This document shows positions 33,785-47,172 of a stretch of 64,000 nt of DNA, in pieces. The stretch is from Brachypodium distachyon. Its lineage: Eukaryota; Streptophyta; Magnoliopsida; Poales; Poaceae. Under the pieces are notes generated by a model, which worked only from the letters and a program-made list of their open reading frames with translations, was not told where the DNA came from and ran no database searches. How positions within the stretch are numbered: the first letter of the stretch is position 1; the number at the start of each line of letters is the position of its first letter. Location: NCBI RefSeq assembly GCF_000005505.3, contig NC_016134.3:26239584-26303583 (forward strand), given 5' to 3'. Position numbers and translations under genes: made by a program.

Positions 33785-36700
33785 GCGGGTCCTTCCCGTC
33801 GGTGCGGAGCGCAACGGGCACTTCTTTCGGATCTTCGGGAGGTTCATCCTTGCCGGGTTCGTGCCGCCACACTCCTACTTCCTTTCAGCCATCATGGAGA
33901 CCAACAGGCTCATCATGGCGCTGCTTCACCCCACGTCGTTCTTCACATTGGCTGTTTTCCAACATCTCTGTAAAGCGTTCGTGTGGGTGATGCCGTCGGT
34001 GGCGCTATTTCGCCACTACTACTACCCGAGGGTGGAGAAGAAGGCTCCCCTGCCCTCGGGAGTAGTGTTCCGATTCCGCGACAGGATCAAGTCGGAATTC
34101 ATCGAGTTGAGGGAGTAGAAGATCGAGCACGAGTGGCGCCGTGACTGGTGCTGGGTGCACATTGACGAGCTCCACGAGTTCCACGAGGAACCCCTCGGGC
34201 CTCCGAAGGGCTCTGACTACTGGACGCTCCACGACCTCCTCCCAGGGGAGGTGCATTTCTGGGTGGAGGACATCACCGGCGAGGACGAACCTTACCTGCT
34301 GCCCCCGCTTGGGGTGCAACCGCTCCACGCCGGGATCCCGAACCCGGGAGCCCGGGATCTCCCACTCTACGACTACTGGGGGATCATGGAGGACCCCTCG
34401 GCGCAGCCCTCCCCCCCGCAGCCCAGGCCCCGCAAGGGCAAGGAGCCGGCTGCCGACTCGGGGAAGGGGGGCCAAGGCCAGGCCTCCGCCAGGGCTGAGG
34501 GCTCGAACTCCGACGACTCCTCGATGGGCGTCGGAGGGGACCTCAGCGACGACAATGACAACGATGACGACGACGATGTTCCCCCGGCAGCAGGTGGGGT
34601 CGCACCGGAGGAGGACGATGAGGAAAACGACGTCCCCCGGGTGAGGCGGTCCGTGGCGGAGCGGGCGAGCAAGAGCAGGCAGGAGGCTAGCCCGCAGCCT
34701 CAGGAGCCTCACGGCGACGCGGGGGCTGAGGCTTCCGACGGCCGCGACGCGGCTGCAGCAGCTGCCCCGACCACCCCGGCAACTCCGGCAGCTCCCCCCG
34801 CATGAAGCGGCCCTCCGGCAAGGAACATCCTGGCGGACAGGGTGCTCAAGCTCAAACCGGCGGGGTAAGTCCTATGTTATCCAGAACACCTTTGATTTCA
34901 TGAAATTATTTTGTGCCTGACTAATCTATTTTTGCGTTTTCCAGTTCGTCGAGGAAGAGGGGGCAGACCAGCGCGTCACCGGCAGCCCAACCAAGAAGCC
35001 TCGCCCGGCATCGGGTGGCGGCGACCAAGATGCCACTGATGCAGCGGTTGTGACGACGACAACAGCCGCTAGGGACCCAAGGGTCCCCGATTCGAGCTCG
35101 CAGGGCACTGTCCCGACGGCAGGTTCGTGCGAGTTCCAGTGTTTCTTCTATCTATTCACGCCATTTCCCATGCTTGACGCAGGTGCTCCTCGTGCAGTTG
35201 TTGGAGCGGTTCCGGCTACTTCCACGCCTACGGAGGTGCGGGTAATCGACCTCACCGGTGAGGTCGATGACGATGCTCCGACGGAAGTTGCCTCCGTCGG
35301 AGCCCTTCAGCAATTGGCGACGGCGCCTGCCGGGGCCGTGACCGCTGCCGCAGGTGACGCCACGTAGGGGGCACCATCTGAGGCGGGTGACATAGAGCAG
35401 CCTCCGCCAGCAAAGACAGGCGGCAGCGCTCTGGAGAAGCCCCCGAGCCCCCAGCCCGCCCCTTCGGACGGGCAAGGAGCAGCAGGGCTTGGCCAAGCCG
35501 AGGGCGCGTCGCCAAATCCTGACTTGCCCTCGGGATCGTAGACGATCGCGGCGGGGTCCTCCTCCTCCGCCAGGGCCGCCTTCAGCCCGGGAGCAAGGGA
35601 GCTCGCCGGGCGGACTTGGGGTCGGATCACCTTCGACCCCAGCGTGTTTCATCAGGGGCACCAAGTGACCGACAACATCCAGCAGCAGCAGCGGATGGTC
35701 GTCGATTTCTTCAACGACGCGCAGCAGCACCACGCCCGCGTCGTGTCGGAGCTGGGCGCAACACGACGGGAAGCGGAGGAGGAGCGTACCGAGCTGCGGC
35801 GGCTTCGGGAGGAGCTCCAATAGGCGCGGCAAGTCGGGGCGACGCCTGCTGTGCAAGGGGTGCCGGAGGCAGAAGTCCTCCCGCAGCTGTCGGATCTCCA
35901 GCAAGAGCACCAGCGGGAGCTCGAGCTGGTGAAAGCCGCTCACGCCAAGAGCGTGGAAGAGCACCAGGCGGCTCTGGACGCGTTTCAGGGACGTCTCCGG
36001 GAGAAGACGGACTTGCTGTCCGGCTACTCCCTGGAGATGCAGCGTCTCTGCTGTGAGGTCGGAGAGCTGGAGACGGCGGCTGCAACTACAGCCAAAGCCG
36101 CAGTGCGCCGGGAGAAGGAGCTGCAGGACCAGGCTTGCTCACGGGAGCGCGAGCTTGCGGGGCAGCTCAAGGCCGCCCAAGATGCCAGCTCATCCCTTCA
36201 GGGCGAGCTCGACATGGTGCGGCAAGTCAACACGACGACAACACGAAGAAGGCGTCCGAGATCGGCAGGCTGAAGTCCGAGTGCCGCGAGCACAAGCAGC
36301 AGGCCCAGGAGGCTCGTGGTGCGTGCACCGAGCTGCGGGCCCACAGGGCAGGGGAGGTGTCCATGCTGAAGAAGCGGGCTGACTCGTCGGTGGAGGCACT
36401 GCAAGGGTTCAATATCCCTGTGGCTTCCTTCGATGGGGCAGACATGGGGAGCTTCACTTCATTCTTCGCAGACTTCATCGGCCGGCTGAGCGGCCTGCAG
36501 AGCTGTGTGATGGCCTTCGGGGACCGGCAAGTCGGCCTTGCGGCCGAGCAGGTCACCGGGCAAATTCTCCCCCGGGTCCACTCCACCCATCCCGACTACC
36601 CGTTCAAGTCAGTCTTCGACGCCTGGTCGGACGAAGAAGAAGCCAGGACCCACCGGGAAGCGGTGCAGGGCGTCGTGGACGAGATGGTGGCGTGGATGCA

Positions 36701-36812
36701 GGGCAAGGTCGACGAAGATGAAGCCGTTGCTGAGGAGGTTGCCGGGGAGGCCCCCGATGCCGAGGATGCACCTGGCACCGACGCAGCCACCCCGGGAGCA
36801 CCTCCCGCATAG
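33585..36812 (+). pseudogene. Antisense gene (aORF) of element B
   Basis: Collinear with the gene at 14217-17592. Intron 1 is 34865-34944 (80 nt, GTAAGT...CCAG, intact) and intron 2 is 35123-35182 (60 nt, donor decayed to GTTCGT), the same lengths as in element A. The PF04195-like block (ILAGFVPPHSYFLSAIMETN), acidic tract (34500-34640), EVRVIDLTGEVDDDAP (35233-35280) and coiled coil are kept. Relative to A, 62 codons are missing in frame near 34232. Stops: TAG 33600, about 34116, 35365 (shared with A), 35539 and 35821; TGA 34803. Frameshifts lie near 34995 and 36225. Final stop near 36810. Confidence 0.8.
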
Positions 36813-38170
36813 TTTCCTCTCTTTTTTTTGTTTTCCTACAAGTGGCGCATGGCGCCTTAGAACTTTTTATGTTAGCTTTCCCTTGCCATCACCAGTGTTA
36901 CTTGTTAACTCGTTGTGCTCAAGCTTCAATATATATCCAATGCTACTTTTACTTGCTTCTTTGCCTAAGACTAGCTTGCCGGGGAGGGGCTCTGTCCTTC
37001 TCGTGTTTTAGCTTTGCGTACCCGGGGACTCGCCAACCACGTGCTTGGCCAGACTAGGGACCCGGGACGGACCTGTGGTGCCGACCTAGGACCAAACAAC
37101 AGCGGCTAGTCACTCCGCCTGCGGGTAAACTACCCCAGCGCGCACGCCTCCAGGACGGACCCGTGAGCCACGGGTGGGGGGCGTCCTCACCCCGCAAGCG
37201 TCCTTCCTACGCTTCGGCAACCTAGGGACCAAGCTTACCCCAGCAAACCAGTGTTACTAAAGGGAAAAACCAAGGACCCAAAATGAGATACTTAACTACC
37301 CGTTCCTTTTGGACTTGTTGCACCTTGTTGAGAGCCGTGGCAAGGACGCGGTGGCAATGCACCCTCCACCAGCACCCTCGGAGCTGCAGAGGCATGCACC
37401 ACCACCGCGTCTTTACGACGCCTCTCGCTTGTCTCATCGCCATTTCTGGTGTCGTTTCGCAAGAGATGTGGCAGGGCCCCGATGGTGGGAACACCCTCAG
37501 CGACAAGCGCAGAGGGATGCACCACCATCGCCTCTCTGCAACATCTCTTGCCTTCTTGCCCGTTGCTGGTGCTGCACTTGCCCCGGTCTCTTTAAATAGC
37601 CGAAGCGCTGCTCTTGCCTCCACATGCCCAGGACCACCAGTCGCCGCGTGGAGGCACTGGCCCTGTTTCAGTTTCCTGCATCAAGCCTCGAAGTAATTAC
37701 CATATATGTACAACTTACTCGCAAGATGACGACACCCGTGACCACCCCACGAGCGTCACAGTGTGCCTTCTCCTCTTCTTTACCCTGCATGTCAGATTTC
37801 CGTAGTGCCCAAGGTGCATAGCAAACATTTCGAAATGCATAAAAAATAGTTCAAAGTGGATAACCTCCTGCCTCCCAGCCCCCGGGCATAGAAGAGTCGA
37901 CCTCAGGCTTGGGTGTAAGCATCTTTTTATTCCCATGGTGCCTCACTGGCACGTAGCACGTTGCGGACGGGTCCGGCAACTGCTAGGCCTCGTTCCGGGA
38001 TGTCCCGGCGACGAGCTTGGTTTTCGGGGTTCCGACAACCCCCTGCTCACAGCCAAGGATGAGGAGGCAATTCTGTGCACCTAGAGCAGGAGATAGAAGC
38101 ACTTATTAAATATCAAAGCACAATATTCACTGAGGTAGCACTTATCTTTATTCACTTTGTGCTAGCGGAT
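36813..38170. other. Non-coding region between antisense gene and integrase in element B
   Basis: Collinear with 17593-18960 of element A. No coding frame with family features. Confidence 0.6.
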
Positions 38171-39100
38171 TACAATCGGACCTTGCTCCCGGCATTCGTT
38201 CCTTGTATCCGACGCAGGACGAGGTCTCAAACCTCGAGCCCCCGGGGACGGACTCTCCTGTCGTGATAATGACAGAGTCCCTGCTGGTAGCCTGCAGCTC
38301 GCGCAGCAGCCCGGTATCGAATCTCCTCGATGAAGGTAAGGTCATCAATCCTCTGCATGTGTTGGCTCTTGTCGCCGTACGCGCGTACCCGAGGTGACCC
38401 ATACTTGAGCTTGAGGGGCAACACAGCTTGTGCCCCGTAGACGAGGGCACACGGAGTTTGACTCGTTGCCCGACTTGGTGTGGTCCGCAGCGACCACAGC
38501 ACAGGCTGGAGTTCTTCAACCCAGTGTTTCCCGTGGCCCTTGAGCTTGTCAAAGGTTCTTGTCTTGAGCCCCCGCAGCACTTCTGCGTTGGCTCGCTCAA
38601 CTTGCCCATTGCTCTAGGATGAGCAATAGAGGCAATGTGAATCTTAGTGCTCATGTCCTCGCAGTAAGCTTGGAACACCGCACTTGTGAATTGCGTGCCG
38701 TTGTCGGTGATGATGTCGTTAGGCACAGTAAACCGGCACACAATGGCCTTGAAAAATTTGATGGCCGCCTGTGCCGTGACGGCTCGGACAGGCTCCACTT
38801 CGATCCACTTCGAGAACTTGTCGATGGCCACGAGCAGGTACTCGCAGCCGCCAACTGCTCTCAGCAACTTGCCGACGATGTCCAGCCCTCAGACCGCGAA
38901 CGGCCACGAGGACGGAATGACTTGCAGGGCTTGCGTTGGTTGGTTGCTCTTCTTGGCGTGAAACTTGCACGCTTCACAGGTCTTGACTAATTGCTCGGCA
39001 TCGGTTCTAGTGCTGTCGGACAGTAGAAGCCGTGCCAGAACGCTTTCCAAGCTAGTGCCCTGGAGGCCACATGGTGCGAGCATGTGCCTCGATGTATATC
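38171..39100 (-). pseudogene. Integrase of element B, N-terminal zinc finger damaged
   Basis: Core blocks: GGCEYLLVAIDKFSKWIEVE, then PNDIITDNGTQFTSAVFQAY (catalytic Asp kept), then after a frameshift at about 38600 EVLRGLKTRTFDKLKGHGK and WVEELQPVLWSLRTTPS. The VERAN segment with the catalytic Glu falls at the frameshift. Upstream, part of the HHCC finger remains (VKTCEACKFHAKK), but a deletion of about 540 bp relative to A joins this region to RNase H at about 39102. Confidence 0.85.
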
Positions 39101-39102
39101 CT

Positions 39103-39722
39103 CCAGCGCTTGATGTCGAGGGCGATCGCCGCGCGCAGCTCAGCAAGAAGTCCCTCGTACTCTGCTGTGTTTTTGGTGGAGTTGGCGAAGTCGAGCTGTA
39201 TCACGAACTTGAGCTGGTCCCCGATGGGCGACTCGATCACCGCCGACACCGGCGCCCTGCAAGCAGAAGGCGCCGTCGATGTACATGACCCAGTACCCTT
39301 CGTCCAATCTGCCGGGAAAGCTCGCTTCCGGCTCTTCTTCCTCTATGCCTGTCTATGTCCACTCCACGACGAAATCAGCGAGAGCGGTGCTCTTGATGCT
39401 CTTGGTGTTTGCGAAACGCAGCCCGAACTCCGCTAGCTCCATCCTCCACTCAGCCACCCTTCCGGTGGCTTCACAGTTAGTGAGGGTCCTCTCCAGGCAG
39501 AACCCCGACACCACCGTGATGCTGTGCCCCTGAAAGTAATGGCGCAACTTTCTTCAAGAGAGAAGGATCCCAAGCAGAAACTTCTGGACCTGCGGGTACC
39601 ATACCTGGGCATCGCGCAGCACCGTGCTAACAAAGTACAGGGGATGATGCACTAGCCGCTTGCGGGGGCAGCCTGCGGGGGCTGTCCCTCGGATCCAGGG
39701 GCAGAAGCGGTAGCCGGGGGTT
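39103..39722 (-). pseudogene. RNase H region of element B, left of the copia insertion
   Basis: Contains VIESPIGDQLKFVIQLDFAN and STKNTAEYEGLLAELRAAIA (RNase H1-like start), and upstream [22 protein letters not shown]. It is truncated on the left by the deletion near 39102 and on the right by the copia element, whose TSD GGGTT occupies 39718-39722. Confidence 0.82.
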
Positions 39723-41068
39723 TGTGAGATCGAGATAGGCAATCAGAGGGGCGGTGAATGATTGCGCCGAAGCAAATTAAAACTTTTTCCGAAAGTTCAA
39801 ACCCTAAATCACCTTTCTGTCTGTGATAGTAAAACAGCCGTAACTTTTGATTGGATGAACCAAAAAATACATATGAGTATGAAAAAGAAAGGTATTCAAA
39901 TTATCTAACCAACGCAACAAGAATCAGCTCAATTGGACTTACCAATAGAAAGATATGATCAAATCAGTAAAAGCTGACAAAAAGTTATGAGAATTAATCT
40001 ATAATCAATTTCGAGAAATAAGAAAAAAGATGAATTAATCGCAATCTTCTCTTGATCTCGTGATAAACCTGCAGCAAAGTACTATGAACTTGTGATGAAC
40101 CTGCACCAAAGTGTTAGAAAGATCTAACACGAAAATTTCACGAAGATCCGAGAAGAACAGAGATGACACCGCCAACGAATCTCTTTATTGCAACGATGTC
40201 GATCGATTACAAAAGATGCAACCATGCATCCAAGAACTCTCCAAGAATTGATCTAGATCCAAAGCTCTGAGTTCCCTCATGTCCTTGTTAAAACCCTAGT
40301 AAGGATGCCCTCTATTTATAAGGAAAAATTCGCAACCCTAAACCGAGTCCGAATCCAACACGAACTCCTCTGTCCCGGTCGATATTTTGCCCGTGGGGCC
40401 CGCATACAACCTCGGATTGAGATGACTCCAAAAGCAAAGTTGTTCGTCTTGACGACGCGCACAACTTTTATGTGGACCACTTTTCCATCCAATGCCATCT
40501 TGATGACACTACTATTTAATCTTTAGACAGCTCTCATCCAGCCACGGCTGGACCTACATATCTTCACGTCAACGCCACTCCATGCCATCAACTTTTCTTA
40601 TGATGTCTTCAAAACTCGACCATCACGTATCGAATATCTCCAATACCGTACATATCCGATATAAAACAACGTACGACAAACCGGTGCCCTCCCGGATCAT
40701 CGTAGCCTTCACTTCTATTGTTCCTTCGCACGAACGTTCCGCATGACCTTGATCCTCGACCTCAACTTCTCCCAAGCTTCGTCCCTCGATCCCGTCATCC
40801 ACCACATTCCTCTAGCTCCGGCAACACCTGAAAGCGAATACACAAATAACCAGTACGACCACAAGTCCACGATTTGACTCAGGGTAAGTTCCACACAACT
40901 CACGCCATGTTTTCACATAAGAAACTAATGGATCAGCACACCACTAGCAAAGCACTAAGTCCAAACAAGATACATGTCATCACATAAATATCTACATTAT
41001 CCAAAATATCCACATCAATGTTTCATCTAAAACACTTGCCAATGTTACATATCACCTATGATTTCACA
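39723..41068 (-). repeat. 3' LTR of the copia element
   Basis: 1,346 bp. The minus strand carries a TATA box CCTTATAAATAG at 40312-40323. This LTR has 114 bp (about 40240-40353) that are missing from the right LTR. Confidence 0.93.
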
Positions 41069-41081
41069 ATCTCCCCCTTGA

Positions 41082-41789
41082 TGAAAACATTGGCAACATC
41101 TCTTTAACAACACTAGACATTGAACATTGATTGGCATACACATTCACTTAACTCTCAGATTTTCAAGGTTTTGAAAAGAAAATAAAAATAATATTTATTT
41201 TCATTGAATTTATATGCCAAGTCAATTCAACCTTGCCAAGCCTATATTGAAAACACCATGCCAAGCCTATGTCCAGAGTGCAATGATTAACAATCAGAAG
41301 CTTAAGGCAATGGTAAGCAATCAGAAGCTTAAGACAAAGGTTTCAATAAACACAGCAACCTCCAAGTTCATACCAAAGTGCAATGGTAAGCAATCTCGTG
41401 AAGATGTAGTGTGACATTGGCATATTTATTTAGTAAAAATTGCTTGACACCACGTGTCTTTGTATATTTGGAACCTTGATACCATTATATTTTCATCATT
41501 GCTAGTAATTAAGTATCCAAGACCAAAATAGCTAACAAAGTTTAACCATGACAAGATTTAGTTCAAATTATCATTCGTATTAGAAGTCATGTGATAGACT
41601 ATTTCATACGAGCATACATATAAAATGACAATGTCCTCAAAACATAAACGTGGTTGCAAAAAGGTCATTTCAGGATGGAATACAATGCTCATTACTTTTT
41701 CAAATTTTTTATTTATTAAAAATAAAAGAACGAAAAAGAAGCAACTGAAAAGATATTTTACATATCGTACACGAAGAACAAACTCCCCC
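41082..41789. other. Copia 3' untranslated spacer
   Basis: Non-coding stretch between the RNase H end and the 3' LTR, with short repeats of AATCAGAAGCTTAAG (41294 and 41319) and GCAATGGTAAGCAATC. No frame of interest. Confidence 0.5.
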
Positions 41790-42068
41790 TCAAACCATCC
41801 CGTATGGTTTGATTACTCCAAGTTCACCTCGAAGAAAAGCAAACCGAGAAGAATCCAATGGTTTAGTAAAAATGTCTGCCGATTGACGTTCGGTATCTAT
41901 AAAGTTGAGCACAACATTTTCTTTTTCAACATGATCTCTAAGAAAATGATATCTTATATCTCTGTGCTTAGTTCTAGAATGTTGCACCAGGTTTTTAGCA
42001 ATACATATAGCACTAGTGTTATTACAATAAAGTGGTACACTTTCTAAAATAATCCCATAATCTTTCAT
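41790..42068 (-). pseudogene. Copia RNase H C-terminal part, shifted out of frame
   Basis: Reads KDYGIILESVPLYCNNTSAI, TKHRDIRYHFLRDHVEKENV and ADIFTKPLDSSRFAFLRGEL, the usual end of copia RNase H. It should continue the polyprotein but is in another frame because of an indel near 42075. Confidence 0.88.
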
Positions 42069-42076
42069 TGTAACTA

Positions 42077-45000
42077 TTATCCATAAAATCTGTGAGCAAC
42101 AGCTACATATTCACTTTCAGCAGTAGACTGTGCAACAGAACTTTGTTTCTTAGAAGACCAAAGTACTAAAGAATCACCCAAAAATAAGCATGTACCAGAT
42201 GTACTCTTTCTATCAATTCTACAACCTCCAAAATCAGCATTCGAAAATGCACGCAATATAATACTAGAGGAAGCAGAAAGCCAAATGCCAAAAGATTGGG
42301 TGCCATGTAGATACTTGAAAATCCTCTTGACAGCTTGTAAATGTGATGTTCGTGGGGAAGCTTGAAACCGTGCACGCAAGCATACAGAAAATTGTATATC
42401 CGGTCTAGAGGCAGCAAGATAAAGAAGTGAACCAATCATACTCCTGTACATCTTTTGGTCAACAGTTTCACCATCCTCATCAAGATCAAGCGACGTTGTA
42501 GATCCCATTGGTGTCATAATAGGCTTGCAGTTTTCCATCCCAAAACGTCGTAGCAGATCCTTCGTATACTTACTTTGATGTACAAAGGTGCCCTCCTTTG
42601 TTTGCTTGATTTGCAGCCCCAAAAAGTAAGTAAGTTCGCCCATCATGCTCATCTCAAATTCCTTGCTCATAGTTTCTGAAAATTCTGACACCAAAGCATG
42701 AGAGGCACACCCAAAGATAATATCATCAACATAAACTTGTACGAAGAGTTGATCATTGCCATGCTTGAGTACAAATAAGGTTTTATCAACATTTCCCATG
42801 GTAAACCCCTTTTCAAGTAAAAGAAATTTTAACCTATCATACCATGCACGTGGGGCTTGTTTTAAACCATACAAAGCCTTTGAGAGTTTATAAACATGGT
42901 TTGGGAAATTTGGATTCTCAAAACCCGGTGGTTGCTTAACATAAACCTCCTCATCAATGAAGCCATTGAGAAAAGCACTTTTAACATCCATTTGATAAAG
43001 CTTGAAACCTTTAGATGCAGCAAATGCCAATAAAATTCTTATAGCTTCTAATCTAGCAACAGGGGCAAAAGTTTCATCAAAATCAAGACCCTCAATTTGA
43101 GTAAAACCTTGAGCAACCAACCTAGCCTTGTTGCGAACAATAACACCATCCTCACTTTGTTTGTTTTTAGAAACCCAACGTGTACCAATAAGGGTATGAC
43201 CTGGAGGTGGTGAAACAAGAGTCCAAACTTGGTTACGCTCAAAATTTTCTAATTCCTCATGCATGGCATTGATCCACGATTCATCAGTAAATGCATGAGA
43301 TATATCTTTGGGCTCAAAAGAAGCAACAAATGCAGAATGATTGTGAGAGTTAGAATCGATAAACCTTGGCCGTGTGACTCTCTCAGTCATGCTTCCAATA
43401 ATCTGTTTAGGAGGGTGCCTCTTTTGAATGTGTCGGGGTGCTGAAATATTTGACTCAGCAACTTGCTCATCCCTAGCTTGAGTAGTCGAGGTAGTCTCTT
43501 GAGGGTGATCAACTGTAGCAGCAGTAGTAGTAGGTGTAGGAACAGCTACAGATGGTGCATGGACAGCAGGGGGCACGCCATCCTCCTCATCATCTTCATC
43601 ATCTAAAAATATTCCCTTCCCCTGAACATATGTTCCTGCATTAGAAACAAGAGGACTAGAGCCAGAACTAGCCTCATCAAAAGTCACTTCACTAGTTTCC
43701 ATTAGTCGGTTAGTCTCGTAAACATAAACACGGTAACCACGTGAATGAGCAGGATATCCAAGAAACATGCCATCATATGATCTAGACTCAAACTTATCTA
43801 GATTGCTAGATTTAAGAACAAAGCATTTGCATCCAAAAACTCTTAGGTGAGATATAACAGGTTTACGTCCAAATCGTAGTTCATATGGCGTTTTACCAAT
43901 TTTGGATCTCAAGAACACACGATTTGAAACATAACAAGCAGTAGATATAGCTTCAGCCCAAAACTTTCTAGGAGTAGAAAATTCATCAAGCATAGTACGG
44001 GCCATCTCAACTAGAGTTCGATTCTTACGCTCCACTACACCATTTTGTTGTGGTACATAAGGTGCAGAAAATTGATGTTCAATGACAAGTTCATCGCAAA
44101 ACTGATTAAAATGAGCATATGCATTAAAACCAAGTCCGGTCTTGTTCTTACTCACTTTAGACTTATCTAAAATCATATTCAGATTTTTGTGCCCACTAGA
44201 AAATTTCTGCAAAGATGCTTGTAAATAATTAACTTGGTGAGACAGCGCAATACAATTATCACAAGCACTATCCATGATTTGTTTTCCACTTTTACAATTA
44301 GCGCACAAAGAAACCTCATGGATGTGTAAATCATTTTTAACATGAGAAACCCTAGCATTTGCATCTTTCAAATTCAATTCAAGAATATGACAATTATTAC
44401 AAGAAGTTGAATCTGTCAAATCAGATGTATCCATGTTAGCATCATTAATATATTTACGTTTATGCACAATAGGTTTCTCATTGTTTTCTAATGCAACTCT
44501 AAGCTTATCAAGAGTATCATCATGAATAGAACACAAAAAGGTAAGCTCAGAATATATAGAATCACAAGACTTGCAGGAATCATCATCAGGAATCATAAAC
44601 TTAAGTTTAGTAATTTCAGAATTCAAGGATGCAATTTTCAAATCATATTTCTTAATTCTTTTAGTAGCATGATCAAGCAAGGAACTCAATTTACTAGCAC
44701 TTTTAAGTATTTCACCATAAGAAAGTTCTACCTCATTGTTGCTGTCACTGTCGTAGTCGTCGCAGGAGGTAACACTCTTGTTGCTAGCCATAAGACACAT
44801 CCCATTAATGTCGCGCTTGCCTTTGGATGCATCATCTTCATCAGACTTGATATCCACATCACTCAAGCATGGTTCACCATATTCATTGATTACAAAGAAA
44901 ATACCGTGAGCCACCGCTCGAGCAAAGTCGCCCCTCTTTTTATTCTTGATGTTGAAGGAGCGCTTCTTCTTCTTGTCCTCCCCATTTTCTTCTTTCGCCA

Positions 45001-45877
45001 TCTTGGATAAGAATTTAGGACGATTTTGGCGAAAGTGATTTGGATCACCACATTCAAAGCACCTTGGAGCATTGTTCTCACCTCTCTTCCTTGGACGAAC
45101 ATTTTGCAGGGCACGTGTAAAACGAGAGGTGAGGAGTGCCAATTCTTCCTCTGGGTATTGCTCTAGCTGTTCATCAGTTAGTTGAGACAAAGAAGACAGA
45201 GCATAGCAATATGTAGAAGTACCATCATTAGAGCTGCCAGGGTTAGTAACAAGTGCAATTGATTTGGAACCGGTTCTCCTAGCAAGAATATCTAATTCAT
45301 GAGTTTTCAATTTTGAGTACAGAATATCAAGTGTAAGTGTGCTCATGACAGTAGATTCTCTAATAGATGTAACTTTCATCTCCCATATGGATATATCTAA
45401 TGCACTCAAAAGTTGCCTAGAAGCCTCAGCATCAGTATAAGTAACACCTAATGCACGTAAGTTGCTGAGAATTTTATTAAAGCATGCAAAGAATTCATCC
45501 AAAGATTCACCTGTATTCATCTCAAATCTCATGTACTCCTTTTTGTACATGTCCTGACGCACCTCCTTGACAGAGTTTGATCCTTCATGATAACTACAAA
45601 GTGCGTTCCATACCTCATGAGCGGATGCAAGGTGAGCGACACGGTCGAAGTCACTTCGTTGTAAACCTTGGATGATGTAGTTCCTCGCCTTGTAGTTGTT
45701 CTCCACATGGACCAAGTTTGTTGGTGTGATCGCATTGTCTGCGGGAAGCTCATAGGGCTTGGCGACCTTCTCCCATATGGTGTAGCTTTGTGCCATGATG
45801 TATGCCTTCATCTTCGCCTTCCAAAACTGAAAATCAACACCATCGAACACATAGGGTTTGGTAGAATACCTATCCAT
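42077..45877 (-). CDS. Copia gag-pol polyprotein, internally deleted
   Basis: ATG at 45877 ([19 protein letters not shown]) opens about 1,266 codons. Order: UBN2-type gag (residues ~1-240), a zinc knuckle [13 protein letters not shown] followed by Arg where the last Cys belongs (near 45030), a charged/coiled linker, then an abrupt join (near 44115) from GLGFNAYA to [19 protein letters not shown]. From there come the integrase C-half with catalytic Glu ([20 protein letters not shown]), RT ([42 protein letters not shown]) and RNase H to [20 protein letters not shown] and [10 protein letters not shown]. Protease (DSG), the integrase zinc finger and two catalytic Asp are gone, yet the frame stays open. 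A terminal indel cuts off the last ~90 residues. Confidence 0.92.
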   Translation of the reverse strand: MDRYSTKPYVFDGVDFQFWKAKMKAYIMAQSYTIWEKVAKPYELPADNAITPTNLVHVENNYKARNYIIQGLQRSDFDRVAHLASAHEVWNALCSYHEGSNSVKEVRQDMYKKEYMRFEMNTGESLDEFFACFNKILSNLRALGVTYTDAEASRQLLSALDISIWEMKVTSIRESTVMSTLTLDILYSKLKTHELDILARRTGSKSIALVTNPGSSNDGTSTYCYALSSLSQLTDEQLEQYPEEELALLTSRFTRALQNVRPRKRGENNAPRCFECGDPNHFRQNRPKFLSKMAKEENGEDKKKKRSFNIKNKKRGDFARAVAHGIFFVINEYGEPCLSDVDIKSDEDDASKGKRDINGMCLMASNKSVTSCDDYDSDSNNEVELSYGEILKSASKLSSLLDHATKRIKKYDLKIASLNSEITKLKFMIPDDDSCKSCDSIYSELTFLCSIHDDTLDKLRVALENNEKPIVHKRKYINDANMDTSDLTDSTSCNNCHILELNLKDANARVSHVKNDLHIHEVSLCANCKSGKQIMDSACDNCIALSHQVNYLQASLQKFSSGHKNLNMILDKSKVSKNKTGLGFNAYAHFNQFCDELVIEHQFSAPYVPQQNGVVERKNRTLVEMARTMLDEFSTPRKFWAEAISTACYVSNRVFLRSKIGKTPYELRFGRKPVISHLRVFGCKCFVLKSSNLDKFESRSYDGMFLGYPAHSRGYRVYVYETNRLMETSEVTFDEASSGSSPLVSNAGTYVQGKGIFLDDEDDEEDGVPPAVHAPSVAVPTPTTTAATVDHPQETTSTTQARDEQVAESNISAPRHIQKRHPPKQIIGSMTERVTRPRFIDSNSHNHSAFVASFEPKDISHAFTDESWINAMHEELENFERNQVWTLVSPPPGHTLIGTRWVSKNKQSEDGVIVRNKARLVAQGFTQIEGLDFDETFAPVARLEAIRILLAFAASKGFKLYQMDVKSAFLNGFIDEEVYVKQPPGFENPNFPNHVYKLSKALYGLKQAPRAWYDRLKFLLLEKGFTMGNVDKTLFVLKHGNDQLFVQVYVDDIIFGCASHALVSEFSETMSKEFEMSMMGELTYFLGLQIKQTKEGTFVHQSKYTKDLLRRFGMENCKPIMTPMGSTTSLDLDEDGETVDQKMYRSMIGSLLYLAASRPDIQFSVCLRARFQASPRTSHLQAVKRIFKYLHGTQSFGIWLSASSSIILRAFSNADFGGCRIDRKSTSGTCLFLGDSLVLWSSKKQSSVAQSTAESEYVAVAHRFYG

Positions 45878-45937
45878 ATCTAACAAGTCTAATCAACCGG
45901 TTAAGATAAATTAGAGAGATCTTGCTCTGATACCAAT

Positions 45938-47167
45938 TGTGAGATCGAGATAGGCAATCAGAGGGGGGTGAATGATTGCGCGGAAGCAAATTAAAACTTT
46001 TCCCGAAAGTTCAAACCCTAAATCACCTTTCTGTCTGTGATAGTAAAACAGTCTTAACTTTTGACTGGATGAACCAAAAAATATGTATGAGTATGCAAAA
46101 GAAAGGTATTGAAATTATCTAACCAACGCAACAAGAATCAGCTCAATTGGACTTACCAATCAAAAGATATGATCAAATCAGTAATAGCTGACAGAAAGTT
46201 ACGAGAATTAATCTATAATCGATTTCGAGGAATAACAAGAAAGATGAATTAATCGCAATCTTCTCTTGATCTCGTGATAAACCTGCAGCAAAGTATTATG
46301 AACTTGTGATGAACCTGCACCTAAGTGTTAGAAAGATCTAGCACAAAGATTTCACGAAGATCCGAGAAGCACGGAGATAATACCGCCAACGAATTTCTTT
46401 ATTGCAACGATGTCGATCGATTACAAAAGATGCAACCATGCATCCAAGAACTCTCCAACACGAACTCCTCTGTCCCGGTCGGTATTTTGCCTGTGGGGCC
46501 CGCATACGACCTCGGATTGAGATGACTCTAAAAGCAAAGTTGTTCGTCTTGACGACGCGCACAACTTTCATGTGGACTACTTTTCCATGCGACGCCATAT
46601 TGATAACGCTACTGTTTAATCTTTAAACAGCTCTCATCCAGCCACGGCTGGACCTACATATCTTCACGTCAATGCCACTCCATGCCATCAACTCTTCTTG
46701 TGATGTCTTCAAAACTCGATCATCACGTATCGAATATCTCCAATACCGTACATATCCGATATAAACAACGTACGACAAACCGGTGCCCTCCCGGGTCATC
46801 GCAGCCTTCACTTCCATTGTTCCTTCGCACGGACGTCCCGCATGACCTTGATCCTCGACCTCAGCTTCTCCCAAGCTTCGTCCCTCGATCCCGTCATCGA
46901 CCACGTTCCACTAGCTCCGGCAACACCTGAAAGCGAACACACAAATAACCAGTACGAGCACAAGTCCACGACTTGACTCAGGGTAAGTTCCACACAACTC
47001 AAGCCATGTTTTCACATAAGAAACTAATGGATCAGCACACCACTAGCAAAGCACTAAGTCCAAACAAGATACATGTCATCACATAAATATCCATATTATC
47101 CAAAGTATCCACATCAATGTTTCATCTAAAATACTTGCCAATGTTACACATCACCTATGATTTCACA
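45938..47167 (-). repeat. 5' LTR of the copia element, promoter deleted
   Basis: 1,230 bp. Compared with the other LTR, 114 bp containing the TATA box are absent at about 46455-46462. The break lies at TCCAA, which flanks the lost segment in the intact copy (40240-40244 and 40354-40358). Confidence 0.92.
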
Positions 47168-47172
47168 GGGTT

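Larger units (their letters stand above)
39723..47167 (-). mobile_element. Copia retrotransposon inserted in element B
   Basis: LTRs 39723-41068 and 45938-47167 (TGTGAGATCGAG...ATTTCACA on plus) and a perfect 5-bp TSD GGGTT (39718-39722, 47168-47172). On minus: PBS next to the right LTR matching initiator tRNA-Met (TGGTATCAGAGC, 45924-45935), and polypurine tract CAAGGGGGAGAT next to the left LTR (41069-41081). One long gag-pol frame, with integrase before RT, is diagnostic of Ty1/copia. It lacks the protease and most of the integrase. Since it interrupts element B, it is younger than B. Confidence 0.95.

Noticed and set aside
35152..35964. 270-codon minus-strand frame opposite the element B antisense gene
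   Set aside because: Shadow frame; Leu/Arg-rich, not shared as an open frame over the same extent in element A.
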